A stretch of 36,524 nucleotides of DNA from an uncultured Scytonema sp. (GTDB lineage Bacteria > Cyanobacteriota > Cyanobacteriia > Cyanobacteriales > Nostocaceae), in contig CALMVQ010000362.1 in NCBI GenBank assembly GCA_937873135.1, forward strand, positions 70,391-106,914, read 5' to 3'. The stretch's first letter is position 1. Every line of letters begins with the position of its first letter. The notes under the pieces were generated by a model that ran no database searches, was not told where the DNA came from, and saw only the letters and a list, made by a program, of their open reading frames with translations. Shown here one piece after another: positions 25,434 to 34,868 of the stretch. The position numbers and the translations under genes were made by a program.

Positions 25434-26585
25434 ATGGCAAGCAATCCACTTTTAACAATTAAAGATTACGGTCAGAGTATCTGGATGGATAATTTGACAC
25501 GTGACTTGATTAAGTCAGGTGAACTCAAAGAGATGATTTCCAGCCGGGGTATCCGTGGAATTACTTCTAACCCAGCTATTTTTGAAAAAGCGATCAAGGG
25601 TAATGCACTGTACGATGCAGATATCGAAGCGGGAATTAAGGCGGGGTTACCTGTCAACAAAATTTATGAATCCTTAATTTTTGAAGATATCCGTAATGCT
25701 TGCGACATTTTCCGCCCAATCTACGAGGAGTCAGGTGGGTTGGATGGCTATGTCAGCATTGAAGTTCCCCCGACTATTGCTGATGACACAGAAGTCACGA
25801 TTCAAGAAGCGCGGCGCTATTATCAGGAAATTGGGCGGGAAAATGTCATGATTAAAATTCCCGGTACCCTCAGTGGCTCACCAGCAGTCAAACAAGTGAT
25901 CAGTGAGGGAATTAACGTCAACGTGACTCTACTATTTGCTGTGAAAAGCTATGAGGCAGCGGCTTGGGCTTATATTGAAGGTTTGGAAGCAAGACTCAAC
26001 AGGGGTGAAGATATTAGTAAAATTGCTTCAGTTGCCAGTTTCTTCCTGAGTCGGATCGACTCCAATATTGATGAAACGATTGATGAAAAGATCAAGACAA
26101 TTGGCTCTACTGAGTCGTCGAATCTAAAAGCTCGCTTGCAAGCAATTAAAGGTAAAGTAGCGATCGCCAACGCTAAAATTGCTTACCAAAAATACAAAGA
26201 AATTATTCAGCATGAACGTTGGAAAGCCTTGGCTGAAAAAGGCGCAAACGTACAGCGACTCTTGTGGGCGAGTACCAGCACGAAAAACCCGGCATACAAT
26301 GATGTCATGTATGTCAACGAGTTAGTAGGATTGGATACTGTTAATACTTTACCTCCAGCGACAATAGAAGCATGTTCTGATCATTGTGATATTGCTGATC
26401 GCCTGGAAACTGGTGTTGAAGAAGCATATAGCTTAATAGAATCTCTTAAAGAGCCTGATATCAATATTAACTTAGATCAGGTGATGGATACAGTCTTAGA
26501 GGAAGGAATTGACAAGTTTGTTCAGCCATTTCAATCGCTGATGTCATCAATGGAGGAAAAAGTCAAGCAGCTGGCTCCTGCTTAA
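25434..26585 (+). CDS. tal: Transaldolase
   Basis: A 383-residue transaldolase. The entry signature is GITSNPAIFEKAI (42-54). The Schiff-base lysine is in ENVMIKIPGT (Lys141). NVTLLF follows (about 161-166), and later the phosphate-binding area AEKGANVQRLLWASTSTKNP. It interconverts sedoheptulose-7-phosphate plus glyceraldehyde-3-phosphate with erythrose-4-phosphate plus fructose-6-phosphate in the oxidative/non-oxidative pentose phosphate pathway. The length fits the roughly 380-residue cyanobacterial subfamily. It ends in a strong terminator and is probably monocistronic. The location beside stress-protein genes rather than zwf/opcA is notable. Substrate roles are from family knowledge. Confidence 0.95.
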   Translation: MASNPLLTIKDYGQSIWMDNLTRDLIKSGELKEMISSRGIRGITSNPAIFEKAIKGNALYDADIEAGIKAGLPVNKIYESLIFEDIRNACDIFRPIYEESGGLDGYVSIEVPPTIADDTEVTIQEARRYYQEIGRENVMIKIPGTLSGSPAVKQVISEGINVNVTLLFAVKSYEAAAWAYIEGLEARLNRGEDISKIASVASFFLSRIDSNIDETIDEKIKTIGSTESSNLKARLQAIKGKVAIANAKIAYQKYKEIIQHERWKALAEKGANVQRLLWASTSTKNPAYNDVMYVNELVGLDTVNTLPPATIEACSDHCDIADRLETGVEEAYSLIESLKEPDININLDQVMDTVLEEGIDKFVQPFQSLMSSMEEKVKQLAPA

Positions 26586-26637
26586 GGACACTTCATCGTT
26601 CTCAAGCATAACTTGGGAACAATGACAATATTTATGA

Positions 26638-26673
26638 GTAGGCCTGTTAATATTGACAGGCCTACATTTTTTT
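26638..26673 (+). terminator. Intrinsic terminator after tal
   Basis: A perfect 10-bp stem (gtaggcctgt / acaggcctac) with an 8-nt loop is followed by a then seven T. The sequence just upstream (26602-26649) is the dispersed repeat also seen near 20008. Confidence 0.92.
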
Positions 26674-26896
26674 GCAAAGACATGAATTTAAATACTGTTT
26701 GGGAACTGCTCAAAGAGACATTTTCCGCTCTGGAACAGGGATAAGGTGTCAGCTCCTGCCTTTGTAAGTCAAAAGTCACTTCTGGCACCTGGGTTAGCGT
26801 ATTATAGTTTTTTCCCACGCTTCGCCGTTGCTAATTATTGTGCGAGCGCGATCGCCAGACAATTGATTTACCATCCTCCTCATTTTTACAAAGAAA

Positions 26897-26924
26897 GGCA
26901 GAGGGCAGAGGGCAGAGGGCAGAA
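26897..26924. repeat. Heptanucleotide STRR (ggcagag)4
   Basis: Four copies of ggcagag, the last as ggcagaa. This is a typical cyanobacterial short tandemly repeated repetitive sequence. The stretch 26674-27120 has no gene. Confidence 0.85.
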
Positions 26925-26985
26925 GGTAAAAATTATTAAAAATCCTACATTCGTGTGTTTAAAGCCCACCAAAACGCACTCGCTC

Positions 26986-27117
26986 GCTCTAGAGAGTACT
27001 CTCTAGAGCAGACTTTGCAATAAAAATGTAGTTCTTGCGCGTAGCGCAAGAACTACGGCGTCCTTACTTCAATCCCACGTTTTTAAGCGTGGGAGCATAG
27101 CAGCATAGCAGCATAGC
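26986..27117. repeat. Cluster of three palindromes and an 8-bp tandem repeat
   Basis: In 130 bp there are a perfect 24-bp palindrome (26986-27009, arm gctctagagagt), a 13-bp-arm hairpin (27028-27056, arm gtagttcttgcgc, loop gta), a short hairpin with tcccacg / cgtggga arms (27073-27094), and agcatagc repeated three times (to 27117). None carries a terminating T-run. The area looks like an insertion hot spot for small repeats. From 27118 to 27453 the sequence is AT-rich with promoter potential only. Confidence 0.8.
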
Positions 27118-27453
27118 TGAATTACTTTCTTAGTCATCTTAGTAATACATCAAATATTTTTGGCAAAGGTAGTATACTACTTCTGAAGGTAGATAAATTT
27201 GAGCATTATATATGATTAAATAGATGATAAAAAGGTTAAAAAAGTCTAAGATAAATCTAAACTAATGCTTGCGAATAGCAAATTCTATTAAAAATGGCAG
27301 ATGCCCTAATTTGTAGTTACCGATGTTATTCATGAAGGGGTTTATCCTTAGTATTGGATTAACCAGCGAAATCATAGAAAAAAAGAGTGGTTAAGAGTGA
27401 AAGCATTCAATCTTTAACTCACTAACTAGGCGGGGAGTTTATTCAAAAAAGCT

Positions 27454-29076
27454 ATGAGCGATAACAAGCCGTTTGCTGATAAGTATGGGAAAAACCTTAG
27501 CCACAATATAGAGCAACGTCTGGCTCATCCAGTCGTAAGAGGCATAGGTGGTGGGTTCGTTGGAGCAGCAATAGGAGGTTTACTCGGTCGCCGAGTTGGA
27601 GGAGTTGGTGGTGCTGTATTGGGCGCAGTAGCTGGCGCTATGGTTGGTAAGGGTACAGCTGATCGTGTTAATCGCACTGTAGAAAGTATAGTCAACACAG
27701 CTCAGAGTGTAGCTAGTACTGTTAATCATAATGTCAATGGTGTGGGAGATGCATTAAAAGATACAATTGAGGAAGTCAAGCCATCTGTTATCAGTGTAGT
27801 AGAAGCGGCAAAAGACACAGTAGAAGCGGTTAAACCATCTGTTGTCAGTATAGTAGAAGCGGCAAAAGACACAGTAGCGGCGGTCAAGCCATCTGTTGTC
27901 AGTATAATAGGTGTAGCTGAAGGTGTTAATCACACTGTCAAAAATTTAGGGAATACTGTAAAAGATAAAGTAGAGGTAGTCACGCCATCTGTTGTCAGTG
28001 TAGTAGAAGCGGCAAAAGATCTTATTGAAGAAGTCAAGCCATCTTTTATAGGTTTAGTAAAAACGGCAAAAGATACAATTGAAGAGGTAAAAATATCTTT
28101 ATCGAATGTAGATACAAGTTCGCATGTTTCTAAAGGTGTTAACGACTTCTATCGAGATGTGGAAAACCCACAGAAGGAATTTGTTGAGAAAGTCGCACCA
28201 CCTGTTGCCGTTGTAGAAAACACAACTATAGAGATAACTTCGGACGTCGCACCACCTGTTGTCGTTGTAGAAAACACAACTACAGAGATAACTTCGGACG
28301 TCGCACCATTTGTTGTAGATGAAGTCAAGGATATTAATACAAATTTTGACCATAATATTAACGATGTAGGGAATGCATTCAAAGATGCTGCAGAGAAGGA
28401 GTCAAAACCTCTTTACATCAGCAAGCTAGAGCATGAGCAATTAATTAGAAAGGATCTTTTGGAATCAAGCCAAAAGCATACTTCGGAGGAGAAATATATT
28501 CAAACTAGACTTGAAGAACTTGAGCAAATTCAACCAGAAACTATTCAACAGCCTCAGCAAAAAGGAATTCAACTACCGACTCTAAAAATTACCAAGTTCA
28601 CTGTAATTATGATTATAGGATCTGCTATATTAACTGGGATAAGTGTTTGGGGATTTAGTCCAAAAAAAAAGTTTTTAGGAGTAAAATCACTTGAATCTAA
28701 TCTTACTCTAAGTTCAAAAGCCGAAAAAAAATTAGATATTTATGCTGATGGGTGGATTTTTCTAGGTATTATAAATAAATCCTCATCTACAGCGTTGATG
28801 AAAAATTCTCTAATTGAAGGTCCAAAGTCTACCGATTCACCTGTTGTTCCATCAGTAGGAGAGGTAGTTACTATAACTGCTAAACCAGGCGTGACTTTAA
28901 GAAAGAGTAGACCACAAGAACCTAACTACAGTTATCAAGAAGAAAAAGCTTTAGCTATTCTTAAACAGAATGACAAGCTAAAGATTCTTAAAGTAGAATC
29001 GATTAAAAATTACCAGAATCTTCAAACAGTAAAAATTTGGGCTGAAGTTCATAAATGTGGTAAATCTTGTCATTAG
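27454..29076 (+). CDS. Glycine-zipper/LEA-like repeat protein with a TM helix and a C-terminal SH3-like region
   Basis: A 540-residue protein in four parts. (a) The glycine-zipper start: VRGIGGGFVGAAIGGLLGRR (28-47), then GAVLGAVAGAMVGKG. (b) About 190 residues of helical repeats built on 'VKPSVVSxVEAAKDTV', with the DNA unit repeated at about 27770-28040. (c) A TM helix, TVIMIIGSAILTGISVWGF (about 383-401). (d) A C-terminal beta-rich region with VVTITAKPGVTLRKSRP that looks SH3-like or OB-like. The first two parts resemble the two other LEA-like genes in this window; the last two are unique to this one. Inference: the repeat face protects or binds membranes, and the C-terminal part may bind the cell wall. 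The ribosome-binding site is weak (ggcggggag, 18 bp from the ATG). Confidence 0.6.
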   Translation: MSDNKPFADKYGKNLSHNIEQRLAHPVVRGIGGGFVGAAIGGLLGRRVGGVGGAVLGAVAGAMVGKGTADRVNRTVESIVNTAQSVASTVNHNVNGVGDALKDTIEEVKPSVISVVEAAKDTVEAVKPSVVSIVEAAKDTVAAVKPSVVSIIGVAEGVNHTVKNLGNTVKDKVEVVTPSVVSVVEAAKDLIEEVKPSFIGLVKTAKDTIEEVKISLSNVDTSSHVSKGVNDFYRDVENPQKEFVEKVAPPVAVVENTTIEITSDVAPPVVVVENTTTEITSDVAPFVVDEVKDINTNFDHNINDVGNAFKDAAEKESKPLYISKLEHEQLIRKDLLESSQKHTSEEKYIQTRLEELEQIQPETIQQPQQKGIQLPTLKITKFTVIMIIGSAILTGISVWGFSPKKKFLGVKSLESNLTLSSKAEKKLDIYADGWIFLGIINKSSSTALMKNSLIEGPKSTDSPVVPSVGEVVTITAKPGVTLRKSRPQEPNYSYQEEKALAILKQNDKLKILKVESIKNYQNLQTVKIWAEVHKCGKSCH

Positions 29077-29188
29077 GTATTTATTAAGAATGCATTTTCT
29101 TAGATAAAAGCTTTCCATATAGTTATAACATAACATTTTTTACAGTGATTTCCAACCAATACTTGCTCAAGTAACTATTTATAGAAAA

Positions 29189-30652
29189 ATGGAATTATTA
29201 AAAACGTTACGCAATCAAGTTAAATCTTTATTTCATTTAATATTAAAAATTAATATTTATTCTAAATCAAATAATAGTGCAGAAGAATTACCAGAAGATT
29301 CTAGCGATAAATTAGAAAATCAAATTTCGGCTTTAGGGAGATTTAAGAAAGTCTTTCAAAAGCTACTATTAAATTACCAGCAGCGTTCTTCAGTAAAAAA
29401 GCGAAAATTCAAACAGGCTTCCTTATTTCCTAACAGTCAGACTAATGTTGCTGCGTTGTCGCAAGTTTTGCATGGAGTGGCTGAAGTCCTGTCTCAAAAA
29501 ATGGATCTGTTGTGGAAAGCTGAAATCAGCAGTACTCTCAGCTATGAAAAAGATGTTGAAGGCGGAAAAGGAAAAGTCTTTTACTACGTAACAGACAATC
29601 CCGAAACTCCGCAAGCAGAAATGGCTGAGGAAGCCGCCCTAGCTGTGATCGACAAATTTGACCCGAGGGCATGTGCTGTTCACCTGATATACTGTGCCTT
29701 AGCTGCGAGTTTAGACAAACCTTGGTCCGGCAATTTTGTCATCGATGACAGACAACTACTTGAATACACGGGGCTTATCAAACGTAGGGATTTATGCAGA
29801 CATGAACAATTAAATATTTTGTACGATCTTTTACAGCAACCAGCCCAAGTACTTGCCAGTATTGCATGGCCTAAGCAGGGGGAAGTAGAAGCTTTTACGA
29901 TTCCAGATTTAAAAATCTGGGATGTCATTATTGAACGAGAATTTAAAACAGACAAAACTGGTGATCATAAGCTCGTGGGCTTAAAAGTAACAGGTAAGCC
30001 AGGAGAATGGACAAAATACTTCCTCAACAAATCTGAGTACTACTGCCAAACAGGAATTATTACCAAGAAAACCGTACAGAAACTATTTAGCATTGGCAAA
30101 CAAAATGCTGGTGCGGCTAGACTGCTGATTTGGCTAACCTTCCAGATCCAGTCGGGATTTCAAGAAGACAGTGTCATGGGCTTCACTCTCATGAAAATTG
30201 CCTACGGCGCAGACAAAGTAGCGATCGCCCATTCAGATCGGCAAAAGAGACGGCAAATGGCTGATGACTTGGAAACTGACATAAAAGTCGTTAAAGAAGC
30301 AGGATGGCAGGTAGAACTGGAAACAGAACTCGCTTGGTTAACAGGTAATAATCGCACTAAAAGACCTATAGGCTATTGGAACGAGTTGCTAAATACTAAA
30401 TGGCGTTTTCATTTACCAGCATCTGTAGAGGAACGCTTGATTCTGCCTGAGAGCAAGCCAATAGCAAACAAAATTCAGCCCCCATCAGGGAATGTCATCA
30501 GAGAAGCTAGAAAAGCAAAAGGTTGGTCGAGGGCGTTTTTCGCGGAAACAATGGGGAAAAGTGTTTCCTGGGTTGATGCAGTTGAAACCGGTCATCGTCA
30601 GGTTTCCCAAAAGGACTTGTCTAATCTGATCAATCAACTACAACTCAATTAA
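29189..30652 (+). CDS. XRE-tailed replication/recombination-like protein
   Basis: A 487-residue protein. The first 100 residues are Lys/Ser-rich. A large central part (about 140-420) has the segments EEAALAVIDKFDPRACAVHL, NFVIDDRQLLEYTGL and IGKQNAGAARLLIWLTF, which I recall from a family common on cyanobacterial plasmids and islands and of unproven function. The C-terminal 55 residues are a XRE-type HTH: VIREARKAKGWSRAFFAETM then GKSVSWVDAVETGHRQVS. Inference: DNA-binding, perhaps replication or transcription control. It starts 112 bp after the third LEA-like gene. Its closest functional link may be to the mobile DNA that follows. Confidence 0.6.
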   Translation: MELLKTLRNQVKSLFHLILKINIYSKSNNSAEELPEDSSDKLENQISALGRFKKVFQKLLLNYQQRSSVKKRKFKQASLFPNSQTNVAALSQVLHGVAEVLSQKMDLLWKAEISSTLSYEKDVEGGKGKVFYYVTDNPETPQAEMAEEAALAVIDKFDPRACAVHLIYCALAASLDKPWSGNFVIDDRQLLEYTGLIKRRDLCRHEQLNILYDLLQQPAQVLASIAWPKQGEVEAFTIPDLKIWDVIIEREFKTDKTGDHKLVGLKVTGKPGEWTKYFLNKSEYYCQTGIITKKTVQKLFSIGKQNAGAARLLIWLTFQIQSGFQEDSVMGFTLMKIAYGADKVAIAHSDRQKRRQMADDLETDIKVVKEAGWQVELETELAWLTGNNRTKRPIGYWNELLNTKWRFHLPASVEERLILPESKPIANKIQPPSGNVIREARKAKGWSRAFFAETMGKSVSWVDAVETGHRQVSQKDLSNLINQLQLN

Positions 30653-30759
30653 GGGCGATGGGGGCGATACATCTGTTGCCTGCAGTCATTCCTAATTTAT
30701 CGAGGTGCTTTAGTCCAACTAGGAGGTAATATTATTATTACTCTTAAGTATGTTAAAAG

Positions 30760-30932
30760 GTGACAGGTAATGATGAATGAACATCACTGAAAAGTTAGCC
30801 CTGGTTGTCCGTAAGCTTAACATTAGACGGTAGTGTCGAGAAAATAACGGTCAGTAACCTGGGAACCGATCTGTGTTTCCTTCACGGCTCATGGGTTATA
30901 CCGACAATTGGAGTAAACAGAGGTGAGAATGA
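30760..30932 (+). other. Possible structured RNA segment, unexplained
   Basis: The sequence (for example agttagccctggttgtccgt and later gtaacctgggaaccgatc, cacggctcatgggttat) is richer in G and C than its surroundings. It contains several short complementary segments but no reading frame. It lies between the XRE gene and the cytosine methyltransferase stop. It resembles pieces of group II intron RNA in tone only; I could not identify domain V. Confidence 0.25.
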
Positions 30933-30933
30933 A

Positions 30934-32184
30934 TCAGACGGGGACTGAAATACGTGACGGCAACTCAAGACTTGTCTGTTGTTCATCAAATTCCGATTCA
31001 ATATCCTCCAGCTTAAGATGAGTATTTGGAAGTATGACTGAACTGATTAAAGGTTTTCTGCCGCTTAGAATCCATTCACACACGTGAGCTAATTGATAGG
31101 AGATAAGCGGAGGCACAGCGTCCCCTATTTGCCTATAGATATTTGCTAGCCCGGATGTCACAAACTTGTAGTTCTCCGGAAAACCCTGAAGAATAGACAT
31201 CTCTCGAACGGTACACAGTCGGTCTTGTTCAGGATGACTGTAACGCCCATTACCGATATGAGCACATTCTCTCTTAATAGTCACTGCAGGCTTATCCCAG
31301 CTTAACCGACCGTACACGTCCGGATGCGACCCTAATTTTCCGTTGGAAATGTAGCGCAGCATAGCGGGCGTCAGAATATCACGCGCCTCTGGGCAATGTC
31401 TTAAATCAGCCCAAGAGCCACCGTCCTTTGGTATCATCTGAAGCCGTTTCAAACTTTTAAGCTCTGAAAATCCGGGTGCAATATGCAGGGGATCATTTAA
31501 GTTCGGCTGCCCCGCAGCTATCGGCCGCAGCGATGAAATGGCTCTGCGAACGTGGGTTGCTTCCAACCTAACACGAAAGCCGCCCCACAAATCTTCAAGG
31601 GTTTTGAGCGTTAAATCTTCTCGCACTGCAATAACTAATGCCCGTTCTCTGCGTTGTGGAAGACCGAATCGATTCAGCATATAATTTTTCCCATAAACCT
31701 GGTAGCCAAGGTGCATAAGTTCCTCCTGTAGCTTTTGGTAGTGATGAGTGAAGTTACCGACAACCAACTCTCTTGCATTCTCCATTAAGAAAATTGTCGG
31801 TCTAAATTCCCTCACAAAGAGAACACTGCGCGTTATCAGTGAGTTTCGGGGATCATCTAATATGTGATTGTCAGGCAGTGTTCTGGAGAACCCTGTGCAG
31901 GGCGCACATTAAATTAGGATATCAGGAGCATTAGTACCAAGAGTGTTTGTCAGAAATCTCCGTAGATCCTTCGGTTCTAGAGTTGATATATCCTCATCCA
32001 CCGGCTTTAAACCCATATTTGCTTGATAGGCGATATTACATTGCAAAGACCCCCTGCGGCTGCTCGGCTTACCTATTTGGGCATCAACAGCCCCCAATAT
32101 CCGGAATTTCGGATGAGCATGGAAGCCGTAGCTCATCCCTCCTACGCCCGAAAAAAGGTCAATTACGGTCCAATGCTTGTTCAA
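30934..32184 (-). pseudogene. C5 cytosine methyltransferase, interrupted by one in-frame stop
   Basis: The minus-strand frame from 32184 to 30934 is 417 codons long and interrupted by one stop (TAA at 31911-31909). Before it: motif I VIDLFSGVGGMSYGF. After it: motif IV CAPCTGFS with the catalytic Cys, only two codons past the stop; motif VI FLMENAREL; motif VIII QRRERALVIA; and motifs IX-X with VREMSILQGFP and GDAVPPLISYQLA. All needed motifs are present in order, so decay is very recent, or the stop is read through. Downstream translation could restart at the GTG at 31815, but that product would lack motifs I and IV. No restriction endonuclease gene lies beside it, so it looks solitary. Start TTG at 32184; an in-frame stop lies just upstream. 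Confidence 0.85.
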
Positions 32185-32260
32185 CGGTACCCTTTGTGCT
32201 GCTAAAGTCTTTTCTGACCAAAGTATTAACTTTCAGTTGATACTTGTCAACAGGTAGTTA

Positions 32261-32510
32261 CAGCAGTTTTCACATTGATGGACTACATCACTCATGTACG
32301 GTCAATCGTCATTCCTGATGTATCGTGCGATGCCCGCAGGCAACGGCTGTATCGCCCCCATCGCCCGTGTTGCGATCACAGTCGTAGGGGCTTCCAGATG
32401 AGGTTCGCCCTTACAATGTGGTGTACCATCACAAGAGCGCCAAATCCACTATATATTATGTTCGGGTAATGTGTAGCGAAGTTTTAGGGAATTGGCATAA
32501 ATAATCAGAC
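32261..32510. repeat. Mosaic of dispersed repeats
   Basis: Contains cagcagttttcacattgatg (as at 22892), cgtaggggcttcc, gttcgccc and aatgtggtgtacca (as near 140 and 36296), and a tttagggaattggcataa end that recurs near 21917 as ttagagaattggtataa. It abuts the upstream edge of the methyltransferase. No gene in 32185-32565. Confidence 0.65.
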
Positions 32511-32565
32511 AGTTGAAAACAGCTTAAAACCCAGTTTATTAATGTATTCTTCTCTCCCTTCTCCC

Positions 32566-34407
32566 TTATAAATAATACCTAACAGTAGTCACAACTCGGC
32601 TTTTCTGAGCACGTAAGGCTGCTTTTAGGAAAAAACCAGTTTGATTGTGCAACAGCCCCTGCCACCAGTTACGTGTCACAACAGCGGGAATAATGACTGT
32701 AGAAAAAATGCCACTGTGAAGCTTTTCATAATTGCTGATAAAGTCTACAATGGGATTGACTATTGAGCGGTAGGGTGAATCCAGAATTTCTAAAGTTACA
32801 TCAGATTCTAACTTCTGCCATTGTTGCAGCAGTTTTGTTCTGTCTGTAGAACCGAGATCGACATGGATAGCAACAACCTCATCCGCAATACTACGGGCAT
32901 AATCGAGAGCTAATACCGTAACTTGATTGAGTTGACCGACTACAACGACTGCTGGTTGATTAATAATGTCTGTTTTCGGTCTTGGAAGATAACTTCTCGG
33001 TGCAAGATTCTGAAGACTGAGGCGTTCTGCGACATATTTATAGTGACGGTTAATGGCTAGAAATAACATCACCAGCAAAATAGTTGACACCAACACTGAC
33101 CAAGCTCCTGCTAGGAATTTTGTCTGTAAGATGACAATTAATACAACTGCCGTAGTTACAGTTCCTAACCCATTCATCAACGCACTACCGAGCCAGCCTG
33201 ATGTCCGTTCCTTGAACCAGTGGCGTACCATTCCCGCTTGAGAAAGGGTAAAGGAAGTGAATACACCGAGTGCGTAGAGGGAAATCAGCACATCTACACT
33301 CCCTTTAACGATAATTAGCAAGACAGCAGCAATCGTACTTAGGAGAATAATGCCATTGGAGAAGACTAAGCGATCGCCCAAAAGTGCTAATTGCCGAGGT
33401 AAAAATCCATCGCTTGCTAAGAGAGAGGCAAGCCGAGGAAAGTCTGCGTAACTTGTATTGGCAGCTAAAAGTAAGATAAATAGTGTAGAAATTTGCAGAA
33501 ATTTGTATAGTATTCCATTGCCTAAAATACTGTGACCCAATTGAGAAATGACAGTTTCGCTATCGCTTGCCACAATATGATAAACGTTAGCTAAATGGGT
33601 AATCCCCAGAAACAACGTTCCTAGAATCAAACCCATGAATACCATTGTAATCTGAGCATTTTTCCACTCCGGTGGCTTAAATGCCGGCACGCCATTTGAG
33701 ATTGCTTCTACTCCAGTCAAGGCTGAACATCCCTGAGAAAATGCTCTCAAAATCAAAAATACAGCCAGTGGTTCTGCTGCTTGAATTGTGGGGGGATTTG
33801 CAGAGATATGTCCAAAAGCTTGTTGGTACAAACCTGAGCCGATGGTAATCAAACCAATGATAATAAAGGCGTAAGTTGGAATCATAAAGATTCTGCCCGA
33901 TTCCCGCACACCTCGAAGATTGGCCAGCATGATTAAGGCAATAAATAGCAAGCAAAGTTCTATTTTGAAATGTCGCAGTGATTGCAACTCTGGAATTGAG
34001 AGTAGGTTATCCACGCCAACCGCGATATTCACGCTCACTGTCAAAACATAATCGATCATCAGTGACGCAGCTGCTACTAGCCCTGGATAAATCCCTAAGT
34101 TCGCATGGGCAACGATATAAGCTCCACCGCCACTGGGATAAGCACGGATGGTTTGTCGATAAGACAGGGTAATTATAAATAGCAGGAGGACGATCGCGAT
34201 CGCAATCCATATGGACAATCCGAGTGCCGCACTTCCTGCAAGTACCATAACTTTGAGAATTTCTTCAGTGGCGAAGGCAACCGAAGATATGGCATCTGAG
34301 GAAAGAACTGCCAATGCCGCAAAGTTGTTCAATCGTTCTTCAGCGTTTGCACTCGTTGGTAACGATTTCCCGACTAAAAGTCGCTTAATCCCAGAAAAGA
34401 AGAACAT
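32566..34407 (-). CDS. KimA-like high-affinity potassium permease (KUP/APC superfamily)
   Basis: A 613-residue membrane protein with about 12 hydrophobic helices in the first 460 residues and a soluble C-terminal domain of about 150. It matches what I recall of Bacillus KimA (YdaO): an N-terminal 'RLLVGKSLP', 'LAVLSSDAISSVAFATEEIL', the pore-region SYRQTIRAYPSGGGAYIV, a KAF-type stretch here read as 'RAFSQGCSALTGVEAISNGV', 'LAANTSYADFPRLASLLASD', and a C-terminal part ending near HNQTGFFLKAALR. KimA takes up potassium with protons and is inhibited by cyclic-di-AMP. The tail here would be its regulatory domain. Divergent from the DUF2254 gene, with no visible c-di-AMP riboswitch upstream. Confidence 0.75.
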   Translation of the reverse strand: MFFFSGIKRLLVGKSLPTSANAEERLNNFAALAVLSSDAISSVAFATEEILKVMVLAGSAALGLSIWIAIAIVLLLFIITLSYRQTIRAYPSGGGAYIVAHANLGIYPGLVAAASLMIDYVLTVSVNIAVGVDNLLSIPELQSLRHFKIELCLLFIALIMLANLRGVRESGRIFMIPTYAFIIIGLITIGSGLYQQAFGHISANPPTIQAAEPLAVFLILRAFSQGCSALTGVEAISNGVPAFKPPEWKNAQITMVFMGLILGTLFLGITHLANVYHIVASDSETVISQLGHSILGNGILYKFLQISTLFILLLAANTSYADFPRLASLLASDGFLPRQLALLGDRLVFSNGIILLSTIAAVLLIIVKGSVDVLISLYALGVFTSFTLSQAGMVRHWFKERTSGWLGSALMNGLGTVTTAVVLIVILQTKFLAGAWSVLVSTILLVMLFLAINRHYKYVAERLSLQNLAPRSYLPRPKTDIINQPAVVVVGQLNQVTVLALDYARSIADEVVAIHVDLGSTDRTKLLQQWQKLESDVTLEILDSPYRSIVNPIVDFISNYEKLHSGIFSTVIIPAVVTRNWWQGLLHNQTGFFLKAALRAQKSRVVTTVRYYL

Positions 34408-34868
34408 ATTTAAGTAGGGTGGTTAGAATAAACAATACAAGTAGTGATCTGTATGTAAATCATATTTTTCTTAATTAAATTATTCCCTTTTTCTAGATAA
34501 TTTAAACAAGATTTACTTAAGTTTAAGTGAAATATATACTTGGAGATATATTTTAGATTTGAACGAAGCTTAGGGTAGGCAATTCATATTAGATATAGAT
34601 ATAGTTAGTACTGTTATATACTTTAAAAAGTCAAAAGAGAATATTCATAAATTCCACTCCTCAAAGGATTTAACAAAGACTCCTTGAAACTGGCAACTTC
34701 TGGAACCTCTTCAGAGGCTGCGTCCGGCTTTCCCTCCACAGTCCTGGATTCAGTAAATGTCAAGGGAACAAATCTTTATATTCTTTTCTATACCATAAGG
34801 TAGAGGGCTTCATACCTATTTGATTTCTCTTTAATTGAATCCCTTATTCGGTGACGACAGGAGTCTAA
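34408..34868. other. Divergent intergenic region
   Basis: Holds both promoters. An open minus-strand frame of about 49 codons (34769-34623, for example RTVEGKPDAASEEVPEVASF) has no start or Shine-Dalgarno; it is probably part of a dispersed repeat. gacaggag lies just before the ATG at 34869 (aggag, about 5 bp spacing). Confidence 0.4.

Noticed and set aside
34408-34868. c-di-AMP (ydaO-type) riboswitch ahead of the KimA-like gene
   Set aside because: Neither strand shows the expected GC-rich pseudo-twofold structure or its conserved segments.
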